A stretch of DNA of 7,126 bases from Adhaeribacter sp. (GTDB taxonomy: Bacteria; Bacteroidota; Bacteroidia; Cytophagales; Hymenobacteraceae), in assembly GCA_028288395.1 (NCBI GenBank), contig JAQBNV010000552.1, forward strand, positions 1 to 7,126, in the 5' to 3' direction. Every line of letters begins with the position of its first letter. Positions within the stretch are counted from its first letter, which is position 1. Both the position numbers and the translations under genes were made by a program. Shown here piece by piece: positions 1 through 6,374 of this stretch. Below the pieces are notes generated by a model. It did no database searches, had not been told where the DNA came from, and saw only the letters and a list, made by a program, of their open reading frames with translations.

Positions 1-340
1 TAATGGCTACACGGATAGAAGATAATTTAAACTATTTGGTATTACTGGTCAGGCTTTGGTAGATTTATTTCATTACGAGCGGAAATACGAATTAGCCTTT
101 GAAGGCCATCGCTATTTTGATATCAGGCGTGGGCAGATTGCAGAACAGGTGATGAATTCACCGGCCATGGGCATTAATATTGTTGCTAAACTAAATCCGG
201 ATAAAATCACCCATACCTTGCAAGCTAAAATTGTTTCGGTAGGGCCGTGGTCTTTTAATGCTAAAGCCTGTTTATCTCCTATTCCGGTATCAGAAATTCA
301 TAAAAATTCAAAACTAATACTGCTCCAAAATAATTATTAG
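1..340 (+). pseudogene. SusD/RagB-family outer-membrane protein, C-terminal remnant
   Basis: SusD/RagB proteins are outer-membrane lipoproteins that bind glycans or peptides next to a SusC TonB-dependent channel. The last ~100 residues are recognisable. The family motif around YERKYELAFEGHRYFDIRR (from about base 77) is followed by the terminal motif SPIPVSEIHKN and the usual QNNY ending before TAG at 338-340. In this frame there is a TAA at 23-25, and the stretch between it and the motif (FGITGQALVDL) still looks SusD-like, so the stop falls inside the gene. Two normally invariant tryptophans are also lost: RRW is RRG, and LWPIP is LSPIP. The 5' part lies outside the window. The translatable piece (TTG at 56) lacks the lipoprotein signal and TPR region. 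It is most likely a dead gene. The family call is firm; the substrate cannot be inferred. Confidence 0.75.
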
Positions 341-356
341 AAGTGGCATTAGTCGC

Positions 357-521
357 ATTAACTATCTCATACTGGTTGGCCAGCTTTTGTCTGACTGTAG
401 TAACCGTAAAGCTCTAGTGAATTCTGGTAGCTTTTATATTACGGTTTTTGCGCCATAGTAAGACCTGTTGTTTTAATTCTTCTTTACTATCAATTCTTCT
501 GTTGAGGCATTCCCATACTGG
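357..521 (-). pseudogene. IS630-like transposase, C-terminal fragment
   Basis: Read on the minus strand from 521, this frame gives [19 protein letters not shown], then LLWRKNRNIKATRIH, a TAG at 414-416, and SFTVTTVRQKLANQYEIVN. This is the layout of the extreme C-terminus of IS630/Tc1-mariner-type DDE transposases: the CLNRRI helix after the catalytic Glu, the W-x-x-x-RN helix, then a W-x-FT strand and an AR-x-KL helix. The TAG sits where the W of the W-x-FT motif is expected, so it is probably a TGG-to-TAG change. The catalytic DDE core is absent, because upstream of about 520 the same strand is egtB. The fragment cannot be active. The family call rests on recalled motif order and is moderately sure. 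Confidence 0.6.
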
Positions 522-1620
522 GGATTGAAAAAGTTTCGATAAGTCTTTCGGCTGTGCCCAGCAGGCGTAGCTACGGAGGCACCACGAAGTATCATTTGGT
601 TGACCATGAATTTACCATTGTACCCGCCAACGGCACCTGCCCGCTTATACTCCGGATAAGGCAGATAAGCACTGCTTGTCCACTCCCAACGTTTTTTTTC
701 ATCCTAAAAAAATCGGTTGCAATTTCCCACTCCGCTTCGGTTGGCAACCGCATTTCTTTCCAGGCCGCATAGCCAGTAGCTTCATAATAATTAATATGAC
801 AGACAGGTTCTGAAAAATCAACCCCCTGTAACCCGGACAAGGTATAATGCATCCATTTCCCGTCAATATAGTGCCAGTATAATGGTGCTGCGGCATTTTT
901 ACGATTTACCCAATCCCATCCTTCCGCGTGCCAGTACCGGAAATCTCTGTACCCGCCATCCTCCATAAACGCCAGGTACTCTCCATTGTGCACCAGTTCC
1001 TTGGCTTTCTCGAATTGTTTTAGATAAACTTTATGCCGGTCCAACTCATTGTCAAAACAAAAGCCGGTACCTGCAAAGCCTATTTCATAAACGCCTTCTT
1101 TGATGGTCAAAAAGTCTTCGGCAGCATTTTGCTGCTGGTTAAATATTTCTTCATGACAATAAACAGGTAACAGCGGATGGTGACCCAAAATATATTTACT
1201 ATCAGTATATAATAGTTCCTGGTGCTGCTGCTCATGGTTAAGCCCCCGTATGATGATTTCTGAAACCGCTGAATCAAGCTGCCCGCTGTTATGTAAACTG
1301 GTCATTTCTTGGTCCACATGCTGGCGGTATCGATAAACATCATCTACCGAAGGCCGGCTCAGGTTACCTCTGTCGGCCCGCACTACTCTGGCACCTACCG
1401 TCTCATAATAGCTATTAAAAACAAAATTATACTGCGGGTCAAATTTCTGGTAAGCCGGCAAAAAAAAAGTTTCCAAAAATCAGGCGGTATGTCCCAAATG
1501 CCATTTCGGGGGACTGACATCAACTACAGGCTGCTCCACGTAATCTTCCTTTTCCAGGGGAGCACAGATATTTTCTGTAAATTTTCTTACCGCTTGTATT
1601 GGTCTAATAAGTTGTTCAGG
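521..1620 (-). pseudogene. egtB: Ergothioneine biosynthesis EgtB (sulfoxide synthase), broken
   Basis: EgtB is a non-haem iron enzyme that joins hercynine to gamma-glutamylcysteine or cysteine with O2. Reading from about 1620, the N-terminus is VRKFTENICAPLEKEDYV and continues to SPPKWHLGHTA. TGA at 1480-1482 then replaces the W of the family motif HLGHTTW. After it, FLETFFLPAYQKFDP and NHEQQHQELL (the other iron-ligand histidines) continue in the same frame, followed by the FGE-sulfatase half with GGYRDFRYWHAEGWDW and RLPTEAEWE. At the run of eight T (692-699) the frame shifts. The true frame resumes as [19 protein letters not shown] and later [21 protein letters not shown]. The expected ending (RWQF-GIRLA) is missing, because transposase sequence starts near 520. 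No ATG/GTG/TTG start lies between an in-frame TAG at 1651-1653 and the conserved region. It follows egtD. The longest intact piece, 592-1476 with a TTG start, lacks the first iron ligand. Confidence 0.9.
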
Positions 1621-1642
1621 ATAATAAAAGGAAATAAAAAAT

Positions 1643-2621
1643 TTAAATGGCTACCCAGAAAACATTCACAAACCAGCCTTACGAATCGGAGACACAGTAG
1701 ACTGGCGCAAAGCCCGAGGCTCTGGCAAGCTCCTCGATTTGTGCCAAGGTATATTTTTGAGAGATTTCCATAAAAATGGTTTCATCTCGGGCAAATGCCA
1801 ATTGGTTATGGCCAATAGTTACGGTTTGTTCTTGCAGACTAACCAGGTAACTTTTACTGGCACCGTTGCCGGGATCGTAGGTCTGGTAATGCTCGAACTG
1901 GTCCAGGTAAAAATCAGCGTCCAATTCCCGATTAATGCGATTAAGTAGGTTCAGGTTAAACATGCTGGTAATACCCGCCTGGTCATTATAAGCATCCAAA
2001 ATAACCTTGGGGTGCTTTTTCAGGTCAAAACCCATCAGCACCAAATCGCCAGGCCCGTAAGTTCGCGCAAAAAATACCCGCCTCCTGAGGCTCCATATTA
2101 CCTATGTTGGCACCCAGAAACATCACCACCTTACGCCTGGCCGACAGCTCTGCCGCTTTACTTAGCATATCAAAATACTCCCCTTCCAAGCACGTGATTT
2201 CTAAGGTTGTTATTTCTGCTTTTAACCTGGTCTCCAGTTCCGATAGGATATTGCCGGATATATCAATTGGCATATAGGTGAAGGCCCCTTTTTGGTCTGT
2301 CAGGTATTTCAGTAGGTATTGCGACTTCGTGGCATCACCGGCTCCGAGTTCAATCAAATCAAAAGGTTTATTAGCGGAGGTAATAATTTGAGCCAGATGG
2401 GCAAATTTACTTTGAAATATCTCCCGTTCGCAGTTGGTTAAATAATATTGCGGACAAGCCATAATCTGCTGGAACAGCCGGTCACCTTCCTTGTCATAAA
2501 AATATTTCGATTGAAGTCTTTTAGGTTTGCTTCTTAAATCCGAGAGCACCTCCTCCCGAAATTTCTCCAAAAAGGTATCTATCTGCGTAAGTGTAACCGC
2601 CGGGCAGTTATCTGAATTCAT
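1643..2621 (-). pseudogene. egtD: L-histidine Nα-methyltransferase EgtD, broken
   Basis: EgtD trimethylates histidine to hercynine with three SAM, the first step to ergothioneine. From ATG at 2619-2621 the first part shows the family signatures SKYFYDKEGDRLFQQIM (38-54), PQYYLTNCEREIF, the SAM-binding ELGAGDATK (91-99), YMPIDIS and FLGANIGNM (168-176). At about 2057 the frame breaks after IFCANL. The other frame continues GPGDLVLMGFDLKKHP, then AYNDQAG, FNLNLLNRINREL and MEISQKY. About four residues expected between NL and GPGD are missing, which suggests a deletion near 11 bp rather than one inserted base. A TAA at 1679-1681 stops this frame after SDS, yet GWFVNVFWVAI and TAA (1643-1645) follow in frame, matching the usual D-S-K/R-x-WFVD-LW terminus. 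The gene starts 10 bp after the MDR gene's stop, so they are likely cotranscribed. It is inactive as written. Confidence 0.9.
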
Positions 2622-2631
2622 GCTTCATTTT

Positions 2632-3618
2632 TTATATTGGCCTTTGTGCCTGGGTAAGAACTACTATCTTTCCGCCCGCCGAATTGCTCTCCATAAACCG
2701 GTGGGCTGCGGCAATTTTATTTAGCGTAAAACAATTGCTGATCGTAAGCTTAATCAGACCTGCTTCCACATCATAGATAAATCGTTGAAAGCTTTGCTGG
2801 TCTACTCTGATTTGTCCGCTATCATAAATGGTGAGGTGAACAGTAGCCGGAATGTATTCCATGGGTGCGAAATCAGCGACCGACCATTGTTCGGCGAGCA
2901 TGCCGGTCATGCAGACGGTGCCGCCGGGAGCCGTACATTGCAGCGAATCTTTTAAAGTGGAAGTACCAACCAGCTCCAGAACCTTATTTACGCCAGCCGG
3001 ATAAATAGCTTTAAGCTTTGGTGTTAAAGGACCGTCATCAATAAGTACCTGGTCAGCCCCATTATTCAATAACAACTCTGTTTTTTCGGATTCCCGGGTG
3101 GTTGCGATTACAGTAAGACCGCTTTTCTTAGCCAGCTGGGTAGCCAGCATACCTACAGAAGAAGTGCCCCCTCTAATCAGCAACGATTCGCCTGGCTTAA
3201 TTTTTAGCGCTAAGTTCAGGGAGCCGTAAACGGTCTGAAACATTTCTGGGACGGCACCCAACTCTTTCCAGCTTAGCTTACTTTCGAACTGGTAAAGCAA
3301 AGATTTGGGAAGCATCGCATATTCTGCGTAGCTACCGTCAAAATCCCGGCCCATACCACCCATAAAGGCAACCACTTTTTGTCCCGGTTTGTATTCTCCG
3401 GTTGGGTCCTGTGCCACTTCGCCAACACACTCGATGCCCAGCACTCTTGGAAACCGGACGTTTGGTGATAAGCCTTTGCGGGTCATTAGTTCCGACCGGT
3501 TCAGCCCAAACGCTTTTACTTTGATTAGTACCCATTCACCGTAAGGCACCGGCGCTGCTCTTTCCTCCAAAACAAAGTTTTCCGGACCGCCAGGTTGATA
3601 TAATACTGCTGCTTTCAT
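2632..3618 (-). CDS. MDR-family NAD(P)H:quinone oxidoreductase-like alcohol dehydrogenase
   Basis: This is an intact 328-aa medium-chain dehydrogenase/reductase of the quinone-oxidoreductase (QOR) branch, cytosolic and using NADPH or NADH on an unknown substrate. The N-terminal GroES-like half (about 1-125) includes GLNRSELMTRKG and FPRVLGIECVGEV. The Rossmann half has the nucleotide-binding GGTSSVG (150-156) and TRESEK (174-179), where a basic residue after the second strand could favour NADPH. The structural zinc cysteine cluster and catalytic zinc ligands of classical alcohol dehydrogenases are not seen, as expected for QOR types. Its length is normal for the family. ATG at 3616-3618 gives the canonical MKAAVLYQPGG start. 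TAA at 2632-2634 lies 10 bp before egtD, so it probably leads the operon. A role in thiol or hercynine metabolism is only suggested by position. No convincing promoter is visible in the 89 bp upstream. Confidence 0.88.
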   Translation of the reverse strand: MKAAVLYQPGGPENFVLEERAAPVPYGEWVLIKVKAFGLNRSELMTRKGLSPNVRFPRVLGIECVGEVAQDPTGEYKPGQKVVAFMGGMGRDFDGSYAEYAMLPKSLLYQFESKLSWKELGAVPEMFQTVYGSLNLALKIKPGESLLIRGGTSSVGMLATQLAKKSGLTVIATTRESEKTELLLNNGADQVLIDDGPLTPKLKAIYPAGVNKVLELVGTSTLKDSLQCTAPGGTVCMTGMLAEQWSVADFAPMEYIPATVHLTIYDSGQIRVDQQSFQRFIYDVEAGLIKLTISNCFTLNKIAAAHRFMESNSAGGKIVVLTQAQRPI

Positions 3619-3707
3619 TGCGTATATTTAAAAATTAAGAAAAGGCAGAGCTATTTCTCATACCAGCAATTTAAATTTGTATGATGGAAGGATTAGCTGC
3701 CGATATA

Positions 3708-4381
3708 TCAGTGGTTGTAAATCTTCAGGTCGGTAAAAAAACCTTCTGTGCCAACATCCACCCACAAGCCAATGGACCCCGAAGTGTTTTCTCCGTGTTT
3801 TAAATCATTCACGATGATTGAAGGCTGCTTATTGTTGTTTAAGAAGAGTTTGGCTTGTTTACCTTTAACCACAATTTTAATCCTAAACCATTTATTCAAC
3901 TCCATATCGGCATAAGATTCATATGCTTCCGGAGATTCCTTTCTAAGTCGCTCAAACTTGAAGTCGGGGTAAGCGAAATACTGAATGGAATGGTTCCGTC
4001 GCACTTGATTGTCAGCGCTTGCATTAGATGGGCGAAGATAAATGCTTTCAAATTTTGAATTATTGTCCTTAACCCGGAAAGCAATGCCAATAAAACCGCG
4101 GGTAAACCCAGGGGCATTCTTCAGAAGTCTGCTCCGTACTTTTACTTCAATAATGCCGTCTTGAAAGTCAATTCCTTTTAGCTTGACAAAAGTAGGTTCA
4201 TCAAATTCCCTTACAGTAGAGTCCTTGATGACTTTTACTGCCTCTTTAGTCCTGAATTTCTGGATGGACATGGATACCTTAACCGGTTCCAGTTTACTTT
4301 TGTCAAACTTGACTTCTGACAGTATAAATTTGTAGAAACGAGCAGTAAGCAACTTATTATGGCCAATGTGATACTTTGCAT
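3708..4381 (-). pseudogene. Secreted concanavalin A-like (LamG/DUF1080-type) domain protein, frameshifted
   Basis: The mature domain is an intact beta-sandwich of the kind found in secreted Bacteroidota proteins near sugar-hydrolase genes. It includes GIIEVKVRSRLL, RGFIGIAFRV, ESIYLRPSNASADNQVRRNH, IQYFAYPDFKFERLR and, near the end, GSIGLWVDVGTEGFFTDLKI. Read as one frame it would start at a TTG (4350-4352) with a charged, non-exported N-terminus. The neighbouring frame instead has ATG at 4379-4381 encoding MQSITLAIISCLLLVSTN followed by LYCQK, a typical Sec signal peptide. The two join if one base is missing near 4314-4318 (CAG AA-GTC AAG). A second ATG at 4388-4390 with AAA and then TAA is in phase with the signal peptide, so the original start may have been MK-x-MQS, with a further stop at codon 3. 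Glycan binding or hydrolysis is only inferred from the fold. As written the protein would not be exported. Confidence 0.7.
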
Positions 4382-4420
4382 TTATTTCATTTTAATTAAT
4401 ACTTGCGCATTGTCATCCGC

Positions 4421-4462
4421 CTAAATTGAATATTTGTGAAAACCTCTTAAAGCTAAATTGAA
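4421..4462. repeat. Paired 10-bp direct repeat CTAAATTGAA
   Basis: CTAAATTGAA occurs at 4421-4430 and again at 4453-4462, with starts 32 bp apart (about three helical turns). It lies in the gap between the NTF2-like gene and the lectin-like gene, upstream of the latter. It could be a regulator site, or chance in AT-rich DNA. Confidence 0.3.
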
Positions 4463-4495
4463 CTATGTTTTTCGCTTCTCGTGGTTTTTCGGAAA

Positions 4496-4888
4496 TTACA
4501 GTTCCTTTACATTATTGAAGATGTAACGGAAGATTTTCCACTCATCCTGCTCATTACGAAGAACAAAGAAGTCACGGCTTGTTTGAGAAAATTCCTGATT
4601 GGCGGCAAAATTGGAAGTGCTTGTTTTGGCCGTGGCTTGTACAAAGGCGTAATCACCATCAACTACTATATCTTGTACTGAGAAACTGATTTGAAAGCGT
4701 TGTTTCTTTAAAAAACTTTTGCTTGATTTTAACAAATCACCGGAAGTTAATGCCTTGGAGCTTTCCGGCATAAATAGGCCATCTTTAGTGTAAAAAGATG
4801 GTATTAATGCTGTATCGGCCGAATTTAGTGCTTCAGCGTATCCGGCAAGCATTTTTTCAGCGGCTGCTTTATTATTTTGTATGCTCAT
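4496..4888 (-). CDS. NTF2/SnoaL-like domain protein (DUF4440-type)
   Basis: This is an intact 130-aa single-domain protein with no signal peptide. Its layout is that of the NTF2-like cone fold: an N-terminal helix (KMLAGYAEALNSADTALIPSF), then YTKDGLFMPESSKALTSGD, and then the curved sheet (FSVQDIVVDGDYAFVQATAK and later SRDFFVLRNEQDEWKIFRYIFN). This corresponds to the SgcJ/EcaC or DUF4440 branch, whose members bind small hydrophobic ligands or act as small isomerases or hydrolases. The particular ligand cannot be read from the sequence. ATG at 4886-4888 gives a natural start, MSIQNNKAAAEKML. The start is 59 bp after the stop of a decayed second NTF2-like gene, so the two probably formed a tandem pair in an operon led by the alpha/beta hydrolase. 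Length is normal for the family. Confidence 0.85.
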   Translation of the reverse strand: MSIQNNKAAAEKMLAGYAEALNSADTALIPSFYTKDGLFMPESSKALTSGDLLKSSKSFLKKQRFQISFSVQDIVVDGDYAFVQATAKTSTSNFAANQEFSQTSRDFFVLRNEQDEWKIFRYIFNNVKEL

Positions 4889-4947
4889 TTATTTTATCAG
4901 ATATATTTCAATCACTATATTTTTCTTTATTGCTGTAAGCCACCTGA

Positions 4948-5303
4948 TTACTTTTCAGCCCTGTAATCGGCCACGGTGTGGAACCTTATTTTATCACCTT
5001 CCAGGAAAAAGGTATCCGTCCCCAGCGGTATTTAGGCCATTGCTGATTCGCTTGCCCAAGCAATGTAGGTTACATTGCCGGTTACAACCAATTGCTTCAT
5101 TTCAAATGCCGAGCCGGTAGGTACTGCTCTGAAAAATTCTTCAAAGAATATACGAATGGCAGCAAGTCCTCTTAAAAGGCCACCTGGTGTCAGCGCTTCC
5201 TATTCTTCGGTATATCTTTCATTATTTCATCAAGGTCATTATTGCCGAAGGCGGTAAGAGGGGGGGGTAACACCTGTTTTGTTATGCTTTCTTTAGTTTT
5301 TAT
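4948..5303 (-). pseudogene. NTF2/SnoaL-like protein, decayed
   Basis: This ~355-bp stretch lacks a long open frame but reads as a complete ~118-codon NTF2-like gene. From 5303 it gives KTKESITKQVLPPPLTAFGN and then NDLDEIMK. A one-base loss at 5215-5216 follows (GAT TAT became GA TAT), and then YTEE, TAG at 5200-5202 and EALTPGGLLRGLAAIRIFFE. It continues through AVPTGSAFEMKQLVVTGNV and YIAWASESAMA, a TAA at 5032-5034, and IPLGTDTFFLEGDKIRFHTV, to ADYRAEK and TAA (4948-4950). The first codon is ATA (5301-5303), which may be a former ATG. The PPP comes from a C8 run (5261-5268 region) where relatives have polar residues such as QHH. It sits 44 bp after the hydrolase stop. Four separate lesions make it a clear pseudogene. 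The family is assigned from the LTAFGNNDLDEIM, RGLAAIR-FFE and IPLGTDTF motifs. Confidence 0.85.
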
Positions 5304-5347
5304 TTTTTAATTTTATTTAAGGTATAGACTTGATTTGTCTTTGTTTT

Positions 5348-6235
5348 CTAGTTCAGGAATGGCAGCATACTCATCCACACGGTCGGAAAATTCGTCAGGA
5401 ATACAGGATGAGGTGTATTGGGAATAATGCTTAGCTGCGCCTTCGGAATCATCTCATAGGCAGCAATGACAGTCTTCAAGGGGGCATTCTGATCCTTTTC
5501 GCCAGCCATCACTAATACCGGACACTTGATTTTACTCAGTATTTCCCTGCCTATATTTAAAGCATTATAATATTTATTGACCGTCAAGATCCACTTATCA
5601 AATCTTTCCGGGTCTGGCATCAGCGCGAGTTGCTGTTTAAAGTAGAGACTGTCCAGTTTGAAAAGCATATTCCTACTAAATTCAAATTTTCTGAAACCTT
5701 GCTTCCATTCTCCGGCACCGATTGCAATCAGCTTTTTAACCTTTTCGGGGTACTTTTGCGCCAAGAAATAGCCGGTGTAAGCGCCGTCGCTAAATCCTAA
5801 AACAGTAACGCTATCATTTGTTACTGCCTTAATAATCGCATAGACGTCCTGAGCCTTGCGCTGATAACTTGGTGTTTCTGAACCCATCTCGGATTTTCCA
5901 TGTCCTCTGGTCGATACAGCGATAACCTGATAGCGTTTTGCGAGGCTGTCTATAAATGGTGCCATCTCATAGGTAGAGCCAACTATTCCTCCGTGCAGAA
6001 TTACAAGCGGTTTGCCTTTTCCGTACACTTCATAATAAATTTTGGCGTCACCAGTACTTAGATAATGTCCTGCTTTTGGGTTGTTACCATAAGGAATTGC
6101 ATTGGCAGGAGTAGGGCCTGCTTGCATAAAATATTTTAAGTTTTGGGGTGCCTGTGCCTGGCAAAAACCTGGCAAGGCAAATAAAAGAAGCAGGAAAAAC
6201 AGGATGGCTTTGGCCTGCAAAATTGATGTTTTCAT
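5348..6235 (-). CDS. Secreted alpha/beta hydrolase
   Basis: This intact 295-aa protein has a Sec signal peptide, MKTSILQAKAILFFLLLLFA with cleavage probably after CQAQA (about residue 29), so it should act in the periplasm or outside. The alpha/beta hydrolase core is complete: the oxyanion HGG (81-83), STRGHGKS (108-115), nucleophile elbow GFSDG with Ser149, acid Asp248 in MAGEKDQNAP, and His276 in IPNTPHPVF. A cap region lies between about 175 and 230. The fold and triad indicate an esterase- or peptidase-like serine hydrolase; the substrate cannot be read. ATG at 6233-6235 gives the canonical signal peptide. A perfect inverted repeat ends 18 bp upstream. It is followed by a decayed and then an intact NTF2-like gene on the same strand, and preceded by a Crp/Fnr regulator gene, which is a candidate local regulator. 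Confidence 0.9.
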   Translation of the reverse strand: MKTSILQAKAILFFLLLLFALPGFCQAQAPQNLKYFMQAGPTPANAIPYGNNPKAGHYLSTGDAKIYYEVYGKGKPLVILHGGIVGSTYEMAPFIDSLAKRYQVIAVSTRGHGKSEMGSETPSYQRKAQDVYAIIKAVTNDSVTVLGFSDGAYTGYFLAQKYPEKVKKLIAIGAGEWKQGFRKFEFSRNMLFKLDSLYFKQQLALMPDPERFDKWILTVNKYYNALNIGREILSKIKCPVLVMAGEKDQNAPLKTVIAAYEMIPKAQLSIIPNTPHPVFLTNFPTVWMSMLPFLN

Positions 6236-6253
6236 AATTGATCTTTGCTATTT

Positions 6254-6295
6254 AAAGGAGTTTAGAATGTTGTTCAATGCATTCTAAACTCCTTT
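6254..6295. repeat. Perfect 16-bp inverted repeat upstream of the hydrolase
   Basis: Arms AAAGGAGTTTAGAATG (6254-6269) and CATTCTAAACTCCTTT (6280-6295) are exact complements around a 10-base loop. On the minus strand it would lie at the very 5' end of the hydrolase mRNA, 18 bases before the ATG. It lacks the U-tract beyond the stem that a strong minus-strand terminator would have. Possible roles are a 5'-UTR stabilising hairpin, an operator for a dimeric regulator, or a terminator for the crp-like gene. Confidence 0.85.
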
Positions 6296-6302
6296 TACAC
6301 TG

Positions 6303-6334
6303 CAAAGGTCGGGTAACCAGTGGGCTGGCACCAA
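6303..6334 (-). promoter_or_regulatory. Possible Bacteroidota-type promoter of the hydrolase
   Basis: On the minus strand GACCTTTG (6303-6310) is one mismatch from the Bacteroidota -7 consensus TAnnTTTG. TTG lies at 6332-6334, 21 bases further upstream, near the usual -33 position. Transcription would begin just at or before the inverted repeat. This is a consensus match only. Confidence 0.3.
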
Positions 6335-6354
6335 TAAACAATCTTAAGAAATAT

Positions 6355-6372
6355 CCTTAATCTAGTTTAAGG
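6355..6372 (-). terminator. Weak hairpin just after the crp-like stop codon
   Basis: CCTTAA-TCTAGT-TTAAGG is a 6-bp inverted repeat that begins two bases after the TGA of the regulator gene on the minus strand. It is AT-rich, with only a short downstream T-rich stretch, so termination would be weak. Confidence 0.25.
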
Positions 6373-6374
6373 GG

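Noticed and set aside
554..772. Plus-strand open frame (72 aa)
   Set aside because: It is antisense to well-conserved EgtB C-terminal sequence and has no recognisable protein character.
699..896. Minus-strand 65-aa frame inside egtB
   Set aside because: It is out of frame with the conserved EgtB reading and has no family resemblance.
1480..1482. TGA read as tryptophan or selenocysteine
   Set aside because: The position is a conserved Trp, but TAG and TAA stops also interrupt conserved frames nearby, and neighbouring intact genes use normal stops. Mutation is simpler than recoding.
1309..1773. Plus-strand open frame (154 aa)
   Set aside because: It lies antisense across the egtB start and egtD end, both of which are recognisable on the minus strand. 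Its openness reflects the lack of stops opposite them.
5260..5267. G8 run as a phase-variation tract
   Set aside because: It lies within a gene already broken by several other lesions, so length changes would not switch expression.
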